NCBI GenBank assembly: GCA_020886235.1
Contig: AP025250.1
Span: 682,001-746,000 of the forward strand
Origin: Candidatus Dependentiae bacterium Noda2021
GTDB lineage: Bacteria > Babelota > Babeliae > Babelales > Vermiphilaceae
Length of the DNA stretch: 64,000 nt
Direction: 5' to 3'
Part shown: positions 44,217 to 53,700 of the stretch, piece by piece
Numbering within the stretch: position 1 is the first letter of the stretch
Layout of the letters: the number at the start of each line of letters is the position of its first letter
Notes under the pieces: generated by a model
What the model was told of the DNA's origin: nothing
The model's input: only the letters and a program-made list of their open reading frames with translations
The model's database searches: none
Made by a program: the position numbers and the translations under genes

Positions 44217-45031
44217 CGCAACTCAATCCCTTTTAAGCTAGGGTTAAAGCACAGCACTGCGCTTGAAACATTCGAAATCGTGTGAATGAAGGTATCGGTA
44301 CGAGAAAGAAGTATTACTTCAATCAAAACATCACGTCCACTTTGCGTCTTGTTGGCACACTCTGAATTGTAGTGCAAAGGCGTTCCATCAACCGAGCGCG
44401 GACACGGGAAAAATATAACGGGCTTGTTCAATGCCATCTGCGCTGCTTGTAATATTTCCATCTCATCAGTTGCGACCAAGTATTGATCGGTATCAATAGC
44501 ATTTGCCGTACTAAATATTTTTTCTAGGGGAACATCGGGGCGTTCTACGTGCTTATCGGTTCGTCTAATGTGAATGCCCACTGTTTTCTTGCCGTGCATG
44601 TAAGTGCGATAAAAATCATTTACTGCTTGTTGAATGTGCTCATTAAGCCTAATCCATTTTTTTATAGCGCACGCAATTTTTGTGCGATGGCGAGCACAGG
44701 GCGGTATTGAAAACCACGTCCTACCATTAACATCAAAATAACTATTATGAACATAATCACCGGGTGCGTACTTATAGTTAGAAACCGGTTTAAAAAAACA
44801 TAGCCAGGCGTTGTCACGGCACTCAGGATCACGCTCGTCATAATACAATGAATTAGAATCCCACATCATAACCGGCTCTTTTTTGTGCGCGTGACACCAC
44901 ATTAAATTGTTGAGTGCGCCAAAAAAGCACGAAAAGAACCCGCACCGATGATGGCCAATCACAAACTTATCTTTAGTTTGTGCAAGTGATAAAGCATTTA
45001 CCATGAGTAGCAGCATTACTAATTTTTTCAT
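44213..45031 (-). CDS. Exported GT23 (FUT8/NodZ)-like fucosyltransferase
   Basis: 272 residues from the ATG at 45031 (AGGGGAA upstream). Signal peptide 1-17 (LSLA). The family signature VGIHIRRTDK (151-160) corresponds to the GDP-fucose binding HxRRTDK motif of alpha-1,6-fucosyltransferases. YLVATDE (184-190) and ISNVSSAVLCFNP near the C-terminus match the later motifs of the same GT-B superfamily. The N-terminal FGALNNLMWCHAHKKEPVMMW block is shared with the next gene. Compared with FUT8 it lacks the coiled-coil and SH3 parts, as in bacterial NodZ. Confidence 0.82.
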   Translation of the reverse strand: MKKLVMLLLMVNALSLAQTKDKFVIGHHRCGFFSCFFGALNNLMWCHAHKKEPVMMWDSNSLYYDERDPECRDNAWLCFFKPVSNYKYAPGDYVHNSYFDVNGRTWFSIPPCARHRTKIACAIKKWIRLNEHIQQAVNDFYRTYMHGKKTVGIHIRRTDKHVERPDVPLEKIFSTANAIDTDQYLVATDEMEILQAAQMALNKPVIFFPCPRSVDGTPLHYNSECANKTQSGRDVLIEVILLSRTDTFIHTISNVSSAVLCFNPSLKGIELR

Positions 45032-45131
45032 TTCCCCTAACCCCCTCTTTTTAATACTGTTAGAAGAAATAATAGCATGCAAGGCTGTATTACTTAAAGG
45101 TATTACACAAAATTATATGTATAAATAGAAG

Positions 45132-45956
45132 TTAATTTTTGCGCAAGCATAGATTATCAAGAGCCGGATTAAATACTAATACTGCCATGGAAACATTAGA
45201 CCAGGTGTGAATAAAATACTCGCACCGCGCTAGCAAAAGCGCGTCAATCAGGACTTCTTGACCGGCTAACGCTTTGCCGCCAGTTCCATGAAAATGAATG
45301 GGACGACCATCTTTAGAGCGAAAACAATCGGTATGTATAACGGGCCCTGGTAAAAATTTTTTAAACGTATCTAATACGTACTGTTCATCCGTGGCCACGA
45401 AAAATTGACATCCCTTAAACTTACGTGCCTGTTTTATGACCAGCGCAATGGGTATTCTTTTAGTTTCTTGTGATTTATCTGTGCCTCGATAATAAATACC
45501 GATAGTTTTTTTTCCCCTAAAAAAATGACGGTGATAAAATGCCTCAACCGCATCTACAATATGGGGCTTTATCCTGATGTATTTGTCCATAAACTGGTTT
45601 GCAAGACGACGGTTGCTTTTATTGTTTGTAAAATCGGTAAAATTTACATACGCAGTTGGGGGTAGATACTGGTAGTGCACTTCATCGCCTTCGTGATACT
45701 GATCTTGCGAAACCGGCTCAAAATAATATTCCCATGCATTATAAGTATCATTATACCCTTCAGGCTGATAATATAAGCACTTGTCATCCCAATACATGAC
45801 CGGAATTTTATTGTTATGCTCACACCACCATAACTGATTTAAGGCACCAAAAAAAGCAGAAAAGAATCCTGCTCCGTCATGGGAAGAGCACACATATTTT
45901 TCTGGCTGGCAAACAACAGATGTAGCCCATAGCACTAACAAAATTATTTTTTTCAT
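45132..45956 (-). CDS. Exported GT23-like transferase, variant active site
   Basis: 274 residues from the ATG at 45956, the best spaced of three nearby ATGs relative to AGAGGA. Signal peptide 1-16 or so. Same family as its downstream neighbour (FFSAFFGALNQLWWC, FFVATDEQ, TWSNVSMAVLVFNP), but the sugar-nucleotide motif reads GIYYRGTDK (153-161): the His and the first Arg of HxRRTDK are replaced by Tyr and Gly-shifted spacing, while one Arg and TDK remain. It may use another donor or be weakly active. It lies about 100 nt upstream of the canonical copy. Confidence 0.75.
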   Translation of the reverse strand: MKKIILLVLWATSVVCQPEKYVCSSHDGAGFFSAFFGALNQLWWCEHNNKIPVMYWDDKCLYYQPEGYNDTYNAWEYYFEPVSQDQYHEGDEVHYQYLPPTAYVNFTDFTNNKSNRRLANQFMDKYIRIKPHIVDAVEAFYHRHFFRGKKTIGIYYRGTDKSQETKRIPIALVIKQARKFKGCQFFVATDEQYVLDTFKKFLPGPVIHTDCFRSKDGRPIHFHGTGGKALAGQEVLIDALLLARCEYFIHTWSNVSMAVLVFNPALDNLCLRKN

Positions 45957-45997
45957 CCCCATTCCTCTGAGTAAATACAAATCCCATTGTCTGGTAA

Positions 45998-46981
45998 TTA
46001 GTATCTACAAATGAGGTTTGGATTTACAAATAATTTATCATGACCCTTTTTTATCATGGACGCATGTAGAGTTGAGTGTTCACATACTACGGGGCTATCA
46101 TACCCACAGTTAGGGATAAATATGATAGGCAATGGTGCAGGGCGGTTGCCAATCGCATTACGATAACACTGATAAAACTGATGATCAGTACTCATTTTGT
46201 TATTAATTATTTCTTGCATTAACCATTCAAGATCTTGGGTAACAAAGCCCGTATAGTAACAATCACGCAGCGATTCGCGCTTATATATGGCAACCCCACC
46301 AAAGGCTGAATACACTTTTCTGAGCGGTGTACCCGGCAGAAAATAAATGGGCTGCTCAAGGCGAATGCGCCAAAATTCTTCACCAATAAGTTCTGGCCCC
46401 AGAGGAAATTGATCATCACGAAATGCATAGCGATCATAGTGATAATGATCTCCATTTAATCCATTGGCTGCAATACCATCCCATTGATCAGTCACATTGA
46501 GTGATGCAATGATATCATCAACCTGCCAGCCGCGCTGAAAATCTAGATCAGTCATTACCACTAACGAATAGTCATCATAAGCACTATCCATCGCTTGCAT
46601 AAGCACTTGATTGCGAGCATAGGCAATCAATTCCATTCTGCACGGTGCTTGATCACGTAACGCATGACCTTGTGTGCGCTTATGCAATTCGTCACCAGAC
46701 ACATATTCAGATATTACGGTTACTTTAGCGTTATTTAGTGTCCACTGCTCAAGAATATCGGCAGTAGCATCGGTCGAATTATTTTCATAAATAAAAACAC
46801 GGTAGTCTGAAAAGCAGTTTCCCAGCGTCTCTATTTTTGCAATCATGGTGGTCAAACAATGGGCAATATTTTTACCCACACCAAGTATGAGCACTTTTTC
46901 TTTTTTGGGATCGATTGTTGCCTGAGTAATCATGCCCATGAGAACCAAACAAATGCTCAGGAGAATATATCCACGCTTCAT
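45998..46981 (-). CDS. Exported GT-A glycosyltransferase, CAP59/GT69-like
   Basis: 327 residues. Signal peptide 1-21 (ITQA). IYENNSTDATADIL (64-77), RMELIAYARNQVL (115-127) and VVMTDLDFQRGW (141-152) with the DLD metal motif follow the order seen in fungal CAP59-type alpha-1,3-mannosyltransferases. Later FGGVAIYKRESL. The assignment rests on motif resemblance only. AAAAAGGAACTAGGGT before the ATG. Part of a seven-gene minus-strand run (50591 to 44213). Confidence 0.75.
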   Translation of the reverse strand: MKRGYILLSICLVLMGMITQATIDPKKEKVLILGVGKNIAHCLTTMIAKIETLGNCFSDYRVFIYENNSTDATADILEQWTLNNAKVTVISEYVSGDELHKRTQGHALRDQAPCRMELIAYARNQVLMQAMDSAYDDYSLVVMTDLDFQRGWQVDDIIASLNVTDQWDGIAANGLNGDHYHYDRYAFRDDQFPLGPELIGEEFWRIRLEQPIYFLPGTPLRKVYSAFGGVAIYKRESLRDCYYTGFVTQDLEWLMQEIINNKMSTDHQFYQCYRNAIGNRPAPLPIIFIPNCGYDSPVVCEHSTLHASMIKKGHDKLFVNPNLICRY

Positions 46982-47000
46982 ACCCTAGTTCCTTTTTTGA

Positions 47001-47783
47001 TTATTGAGCAGCATATATTTTAAGACGTTCCAGAATTTGCGCTGCCTGGCGCGGATCTTTGCACCCATGCAACATGTAGTATTTAATATCTTTTTGGGTG
47101 TAACCATGCTCGTACGGTACTCGATTTTCACGCCATGCATCAATGCAACCAAAATAAGGGTCATAGACCGGCACGAACTCAGTTGCTTGGTGTTTCCACA
47201 ACAATACATTTAAAATCGTTTCATCAAAATTGGGTGCTGTGTGACCGTATTTTAAGCATGCATCATACCATTCTTGCAAGAATGAGTGGCATGTATGAGA
47301 AAACAAAATATGCGCATGCACGTAGGGCATCGTTTTTTCTGTAACGCCCATGCGACGCATGGTATCAAACTGATTTTGCGGATCGCGTGGATGCAAGGGG
47401 CAGAGCGGATAGTCTGTGATGGTTTTGCACAGGTCAAAAAGGTTATCAACCCCTTGATTTAGAATATCATCTGCTTCTATGTAAACACCATAATCAAGAC
47501 CAGACTCTAAGATGATACGCACTTTAATAAAAAATATGTGCACTTTGCTCAAATCTACATCAATACGCCGTTTAATAAGACGTGGATACTCAGCAGCATC
47601 AAAGGGAATATCCGCATTAATACCATAGGCGATTACGGGACGACTTGAAAAATGGTGCACGCTATCAAGCGTTACTTTAAGTAATTCAAAATAATTGCTG
47701 GTCGCAAAAGTGACAAATCCTTCGCTTGCATTAGCTGTGTTTATTAAAAAAAGGAGTGAGATAAATGCTATTATTTTTTTCAT
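47001..47783 (-). CDS. Exported probable GT-A glycosyltransferase
   Basis: 260 residues. Signal peptide 1-19 (NTANA). FVTFATSNYFELLKVTLDSV resembles the first strand-helix of GT-A enzymes; VYIEADDIL (100-108) would be the metal site. NFDETILNVLLWKH near residue 190 resembles the acceptor-loop helix of GT8-like transferases. No family can be named with confidence. It shares the operon with FkbM and other transferases, 11 nt after the previous gene. Confidence 0.72.
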   Translation of the reverse strand: MKKIIAFISLLFLINTANASEGFVTFATSNYFELLKVTLDSVHHFSSRPVIAYGINADIPFDAAEYPRLIKRRIDVDLSKVHIFFIKVRIILESGLDYGVYIEADDILNQGVDNLFDLCKTITDYPLCPLHPRDPQNQFDTMRRMGVTEKTMPYVHAHILFSHTCHSFLQEWYDACLKYGHTAPNFDETILNVLLWKHQATEFVPVYDPYFGCIDAWRENRVPYEHGYTQKDIKYYMLHGCKDPRQAAQILERLKIYAAQ

Positions 47784-47794
47784 GCCAATTACCT

Positions 47795-48577
47795 TTATTC
47801 TATACCCAGTTGTTGAGCTAATGAGTCAAGATGATATTTGTATGCTTCATAGGGGCGGAGCATATGACAATCAACGTAGTAGCCTTTTTGCAACAATTCA
47901 ACATTGTACGACCATCCACCGCGATCAACACGGCGCTCAACAGTATGCCCAAGTTTTATGCCTCGACTTGTTTTTGCATTCCACTCATTAAAACGTTGAA
48001 AGAGTATCTGCTGATCAGTAGTCCAACCCAACCCAAGGTTGTACCATTGCGTTATGATAGAAGGAATCTCGTCAATTGATTTGATATCAAAAATTTCTTT
48101 GAAGACCCAGCCTTTTGCCGCATTGTAACACATCGGATATTCATTAATATTTTGACCTGCAAATGCACCATCTTTGTACACAACAAAACAATTTTCAAAT
48201 ATAGCACTTACTGATTTGGTAAAATATTCTTTGCTGAGTGGAATCATATCCATGTCTGAAATTATGCAAATGTCATCTTCAAAATACGCAGGCGCCAATA
48301 ATCTAATAACCTGTGCTTGAAATGAGGTAGGGATGCCTGGTAGGGGCTCAAAGCGTATCACGTGCCCCAGGGACTCATCAACAGTAACATCAGCGGGTGC
48401 TACCAAAAATAATGTGGGCTTAATGCCTACAATTTGTTTCCATGTTTTTGCAACTAAGGGCCAAAATTGTAAATAGACTGGGTTTGCATCTGATGCAACA
48501 ATCACGCGATTAATGCGAAACGCCTGTGCTGTGGTCACGGTAAGCAACACACTCAATAATGCTATTTTGAGCATCAT
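47795..48577 (-). CDS. Exported probable GT-A glycosyltransferase
   Basis: 260 residues. Signal peptide 1-19 (TTAQA). RVIVASDANPVYLQFWPLVA, PTSFQAQVIRLLAP and CIISDMDMIPL with DMD at 108-110 give a GT-A outline. WTTDQQILFQRF later in the chain is a typical acceptor-side helix. The start ATG overlaps the stop of the FkbM gene by four bases, so the two are probably translationally coupled, also with AAGGAGCAGCA upstream. Donor unknown. Confidence 0.75.
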   Translation of the reverse strand: MMLKIALLSVLLTVTTAQAFRINRVIVASDANPVYLQFWPLVAKTWKQIVGIKPTLFLVAPADVTVDESLGHVIRFEPLPGIPTSFQAQVIRLLAPAYFEDDICIISDMDMIPLSKEYFTKSVSAIFENCFVVYKDGAFAGQNINEYPMCYNAAKGWVFKEIFDIKSIDEIPSIITQWYNLGLGWTTDQQILFQRFNEWNAKTSRGIKLGHTVERRVDRGGWSYNVELLQKGYYVDCHMLRPYEAYKYHLDSLAQQLGIE

Positions 48578-49305
48578 TGCTGCTCCTTGTCAGTGGCAAT
48601 AACATTCTCACGCGCATTGGCAAAATTGATGTACAAATCATCAAACCCACCAATTTTTTTTATAAAGGTAAATCCCTTTGCGGCCAGAATATCATGAGCA
48701 TCCATGGTATTTTCATTGTTTTCTATGCTGATGGCAAAAATTTTGACCGCATCAAAATCAATAGACTTGATAATGTCTATTTCTGAACCTTCAGTATCAA
48801 TAGATAAATAATCAATGTATGAAATATCATGTTTTTTCATCGTGTCGTTGAATGTGACGACGGGCAAATCAAGTATGGTGTAATAACTGCCCGGCGTGGT
48901 TGCCAAATACCGATTAACTACTTCCCAGCGATGTGGCTCTTCATCAAAAAACTTTTTTAAACCGCTCAGCTCTTCTAACTTGTTAATATCAACAAAGGGC
49001 ATCACACCGGGTGTTCCTGCAACACATGCTTGAATGCATATACAGTTACGACGTGATGCAAGTTCTTTAAAGATGCGCGGCGTTGGCTCAAAACAAATAC
49101 CAGACCAATCAAGCTCTTTTTCAAAAAAATAACTGTTGCTAAAGCAGCGCCCATCATAGGCACCTATATCCACAAAGACACCATTGCGCATATTTTTAAA
49201 ATAGGTTTCATTTAAAAATTGATCTTGTCCCACTTGGCTATAATACTCAGCATATACCGGGACTGCGCACAGCAGTCCCATCAGAATAGTTTTTACACAT
49301 TTCAT
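48574..49305 (-). CDS. Exported FkbM-family methyltransferase
   Basis: 243 residues. Signal peptide 1-19 (VPVYA). FkbM (Methyltransf_21) motifs are clear: YSQVGQDQFL (22-31), GVFVDIGAYDG (42-52), WSGICFEPTP (67-76), and DYLSIDTEGSEIDI. FkbM enzymes methylate hydroxyl groups, often of sugars. The TGA stop overlaps the next gene's ATG. Eight bases separate it from the upstream GT2-TPR gene. A fourth exported methyltransferase type, beside three other classes in the cluster. Confidence 0.88.
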   Translation of the reverse strand: MKCVKTILMGLLCAVPVYAEYYSQVGQDQFLNETYFKNMRNGVFVDIGAYDGRCFSNSYFFEKELDWSGICFEPTPRIFKELASRRNCICIQACVAGTPGVMPFVDINKLEELSGLKKFFDEEPHRWEVVNRYLATTPGSYYTILDLPVVTFNDTMKKHDISYIDYLSIDTEGSEIDIIKSIDFDAVKIFAISIENNENTMDAHDILAAKGFTFIKKIGGFDDLYINFANARENVIATDKEQQ

Positions 49306-49313
49306 AATAAACC

Positions 49314-50591
49314 TTATGCCGCCGCAGCTGCTGCTACTTGTTGTTCAACAATTGCTTTGCGATCTTCGTAGAATTTTAAATTCTTTGTTAAATGCTCAAG
49401 ATGAGGTCTGTTTTTAAGAGCATTGCGCACTTGCGCTTCACCCATATCATATTCACCAATGTACCACGATGAAATGCCAACAACATCATGACGGGTAAAA
49501 TCATAAATATCTTTATCCACAAATAATACATCGTGTTCTGGATACGGCTGCTCACAGGCACGGTGGCCAAATAAATATGCAAGGGCATGCTCACCTTTTG
49601 CAAGGTAGTATTGTGCAATTCTCACGAGCGGCTCAGTACGACATGGGCGATATGAATATGCTTTCAAATAATATTGTAAGGCTTCTGACCAGGTATAGTT
49701 TTCATTATCTTTTGCAAGCCACTCAGTAATTTGAGCAAGGCGATACCAGGTTACAAAGTTTTCTTCATACCAGCCTGGCAAGGTACTGCGGTGCTTGTAA
49801 TACAGATATGCATTTTCAAGATCACCCAAACACGCATAGGTCTGCGCTAAGTAGAAAGTAGTACGCGGATCATTAGGATGCTCACCATGATATTTGAGTA
49901 ACAAATCAAGATCACGCTTCCAACGGGCCATAGACTTATCAGCACCTGCTTGCGATGGACGCAAATCAAAATAAATATCACCCGGTGCTTTGTAAGGAGT
50001 GCCTTCGGTTATAGTTTCGTGAACCACACCACCAAAGCGTAATCCAGCATCTTTACGCAACAAACGCTGTGTGTAAAAATCAATGCTTGGGTTCATGATG
50101 CGCATCAAATAAGATGATTCAATAGTTTTATCTTTGTGCTCTTGGCAAAAATCCATGAGGCCGGGCATGTTAACCATGTACCACTCAGCATCAGGCATCA
50201 TCACAAAAACCGCATTAGGGAATTTTTGCTCGGCCAAATCAAGACCGCGATTACGAGAGGTTGCAAAATCAACAAATGGTTCTTGCGCTATTGCTGCGTT
50301 TGCAATGCCATGTTCTTTAAAAAATTCTTCTGCTTTTGCAATCGTGTCATCGGTAGACCCCGTATCAAATACAAAAAAACCAAGTGATTGTTTTTGTTCT
50401 TGGCTAATACCTTTGATAAATGATTCAAGTGTTGGCTTTATCACCGGCTCTTCATTTTTTACCATCAATACAACCACTAGTAACAAGGGGTCATAATAGG
50501 TATACCCATTTTGAAATGATTGCTCTGCAAACAGCGAGCTTAAAGAAGAGAAAATACACAACAGACTACACAACAGCTTTTTTAACTTCAT
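49314..50591 (-). CDS. Exported GT2 glycosyltransferase with TPR-like C-terminal half
   Basis: 425 residues. Signal peptide 1-22 (SLFA). GT2 core 36-235: VLMVKNEE, VFDTGSTDDT, FATSRNRGL and VMMPDAEWY, where DAE takes the place of the metal-binding DxD. RFGGVVHE is also typical. From about 240 to 400 there are helical repeats (DPRTTFYLAQTYACLGDLENAYLYY) of TPR type, as in other GT2-TPR proteins. The C-terminus ends in six Ala. First gene of the long minus-strand unit, as transcribed. AAAAAGGATCTCC before the ATG. Confidence 0.87.
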   Translation of the reverse strand: MKLKKLLCSLLCIFSSLSSLFAEQSFQNGYTYYDPLLLVVVLMVKNEEPVIKPTLESFIKGISQEQKQSLGFFVFDTGSTDDTIAKAEEFFKEHGIANAAIAQEPFVDFATSRNRGLDLAEQKFPNAVFVMMPDAEWYMVNMPGLMDFCQEHKDKTIESSYLMRIMNPSIDFYTQRLLRKDAGLRFGGVVHETITEGTPYKAPGDIYFDLRPSQAGADKSMARWKRDLDLLLKYHGEHPNDPRTTFYLAQTYACLGDLENAYLYYKHRSTLPGWYEENFVTWYRLAQITEWLAKDNENYTWSEALQYYLKAYSYRPCRTEPLVRIAQYYLAKGEHALAYLFGHRACEQPYPEHDVLFVDKDIYDFTRHDVVGISSWYIGEYDMGEAQVRNALKNRPHLEHLTKNLKFYEDRKAIVEQQVAAAAAA

Positions 50592-50671
50592 AATCTAGGA
50601 GATCCTTTTTTGTTATCTGATTACGTACAGGTTATTTTGGAGCTGAAACTACTAATATTTAAAACAAACGT

Positions 50672-50712
50672 CAACGCTAAGAGCCGGCAAATTTTTTGCC
50701 GGCTCTTGTTAA
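50672..50712 (-). terminator. Hairpin at the end of the propeller-collagen operon
   Basis: AAGAGCCGGCAA (50679-50690) and TTGCCGGCTCTT (50696-50707), a 12-bp stem with a 5-base loop right after the stop at 50713. The T run on the minus strand is poor, so the call rests on stem strength and position. Confidence 0.6.
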
Positions 50713-53700
50713 TTAAAAGAGATCTACCTGAACTACGGCACTTGCTAATGCCGAGCCACCACTACGTACTACTTGTACAGAAATTCTATCCCCTGCAGCA
50801 AACGGGACTGATACACTGTTATTAATCGCCTGGGTTGCAGTACCTGATATAGAAACGCTAAGCGGTGTGTTAACACCGTTCTTTCTCACCGTAAAGGTAT
50901 CAGTGTTACCAACACCGGGTGCCGTGGTACATTGAATACTTATAGATTTTGCGATGAGCTTTTGCGATGCTCTAACAAATGACTCGGTACCATTTGGGGC
51001 AATAGTACCAGGCCACATAAAATTAGTACCCGCGGGCAACCCACCCTGGTCAGCATAAATGAGACTAAAGGGTTGATTAACCGTTTCAAAACCAAGGCCA
51101 TTTGCATTGTTGTTAATTAAATTGGCTGAGCCAAGCGACAAAGTTCCATTTGTTTGTGAAATATCGGCACCATCACCGGCTACAGAAATTAAACGACCGG
51201 TAAGCTGTGTCCCTGTACCATTAGTTTCTATGCCAATAAAGCCTGAATTACCGGTAATACCGGTAAGTCCGCGCACCAAAATATTGGTGTCGCGAATATT
51301 GAAAGTACCGCTATCAACTAGAATACCTCTTTTAGGTCCAGTTCCTGCGGATAACACTTTTATTGTTGTTGTTCTTAGATTAGTAACATCTTCAGGGTTA
51401 ACACCCGTGTTACCTGCACAATATACCCCTATTACCGTTGATGTACCAGTAGGTGATGCAGTAGAGTTATCAACAGTAACGTTAACAGTATTTATACGAG
51501 AATCTAAATTAGTTCTAGCAGGAAATACAATTCCTCGCAATTGTGTATGCACAGGTGCTTGCAGTAAAATACTTATATCTTGCAATCGTGTGTTCGCTCC
51601 CATTGTTACGATATCAGTAGGACCCGTAACACCGGTCAAAAAGATATTGGTGTTCAAAAGGGAAAGCCCTCGCAAAGAAACTCCATCTTTTATTGTTACT
51701 ATTTCAGGGTAACTTCCCGGAAAAACCCAAACATCCGTTCCTGCAACAGCTGCCGACATCGCAGCATTGATAGTTCTAAAGGGTGGACCACTCAACTGGC
51801 CCAAACTATCATTACCATAAATTTGATCAACTCGGGCAACAAGACCGAAAGCCTGAGTGCCGGTTGCGGGTGTCGGCCCTGTAGCGCCCGTATTACCTTG
51901 TATTCCTTGCGGACCGGTCGCTCCCGTAATTCCTGTTGTTCCAGTAGTTCCCTGAATGCCTTGCGGACCAGTGGCACCAGTATTACCTGTAAATCCTTGT
52001 GGACCAGTGTTGCCAGTCGTACCCGTAGTTCCCTGGATACCTTGTGCACCCGTGTTACCCGTTGTGCCAGTCGTGCCTTGTATTCCTTGTGGACCAGTGT
52101 TGCCGGTGTTACCCGTCACACCTTGGATACCTTGTGCTCCGGTATTACCCGTCGTACCCGTAGTTCCTTGAATACCCTGTGCACCAGTGTTACCCGTTGT
52201 GCCCGTCGTGCCTTGTATTCCTTGTGGACCAGTGTTGCCGGTATTACCCGTCACACCTTGGATACCTTGTGCTCCGGTATTACCCGTCGTACCCGTAGTT
52301 CCTTGAATACCCTGTGCACCCGTGTTACCCGTTGTGCCCGTCGTGCCTTGTATTCCTTGTGGACCAGTGTTGCCGGTGTTACCCGTCACACCTTGGATAC
52401 CTTGTGCTCCGGTATTACCAGTCGTACCCGTAGTTCCTTGAATACCCTGTGCACCCGTGTTACCGGTTGTGCCAGTCGTGCCTTGTATTCCTTGTGGACC
52501 AGTGTTGCCGGTATTACCGGTCACACCTTGGATACCTTGAGCTCCGGTGTTACCAGTCGTACCCGTGGTTCCCTGGATACCCTGCGCACCCGTGTTACCG
52601 GTTGTGCCCGTCGTACCTTGTATTCCTTGCGGACCGGTGTTGCCGGTGTTACCGGTTACACCTTGGATACCTTGCGCTCCGGTGTTACCAGTCAAACCCT
52701 GAGGTCCTGTATTTCCCGTAGTGCCTTGGATACCCTGCGGACCGGTAGCGCCCGTATTACCAGTTAATCCTTGGGGGCCAGTAGAACCGGTGCTGCCCGT
52801 ATTTCCGGTGGTGCCCGCGATTCCAGTGCTGCCCGTCGGACCGGTAGGATTAGGTATAATACAACTTGATATTCCTCCAATCCCGTAAGCTTGATCGAGT
52901 GATCCATTAGGTAAATATTGTATAACCGCAAAATAGACTAAGTTACTAATATCCGCAGATCCACCTACTACCAAATTGGTACTGGTTAAAATCACAACGC
53001 TTCGTGCTTCTGAGTTGGTGCCAATGCTCGTTTGTACAAGACCACCACTGCCAAAGGTACCATCAAGGGCACCCGCTGATGTATAGCGTGCCACAAGTAT
53101 GGTTAACTGATTACTAATGCTTTGAGAAACCCCTGCAACGACGATATTAGTATCTGGTTGGATCAATACACTATAACCAATAGATCCTGTGTCTACGGGA
53201 GTTAATACGATACCTGCTGTTCCAAAGGTAACATCTAACGTTCCAGTCGTGTCATAGCGTGCAACGGTTAAAGAGTTAGTGTTGTTAATAACTGATGACC
53301 CGGCAACTACAATATTGCCATCAGCTTGAATGGCAAGTGAGTTGATTCTATCACTCGAACCTATGGGAGTTATGGTTATACCACCTGATCCAAACGTTCC
53401 ATCAAGCAAACCTGTTGAGGTATAACGTGCAAGAGCAAACTCAGAGCTTCCGTTAATTACCGCAAATCCTCCCACTACAATACTACCATCGGTTTGTATG
53501 GCAATGGCATTAGCTCCGGCAAAATCTCCTATTGGTGTTGTGGTAAAGCCCCCTGATCCAAAGGTAATATCAGGAACACCGAGCGTTGAATAACGCGCCA
53601 CAAAAAATTCTGTGGTGCCGCCATTGGCAACCGTACCTGCAATTACAATGCTGCCATCTGCTTGCAAGGCAATTGCATTGGCACTAGCTCCATCATCAAG

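Noticed and set aside
52005-52700. CRISPR-like regular spacing
   Set aside because: Units are contiguous, of 135 bp, fully in frame with collagen, with no unique spacers and no cas gene nearby.
51580-52767. A 395-codon plus-strand frame rich in Ser, Thr, Arg and Leu
   Set aside because: A shadow of the 135-bp repeat of the minus-strand giant gene. Its length follows from the repeats lacking stops, not from coding constraint.
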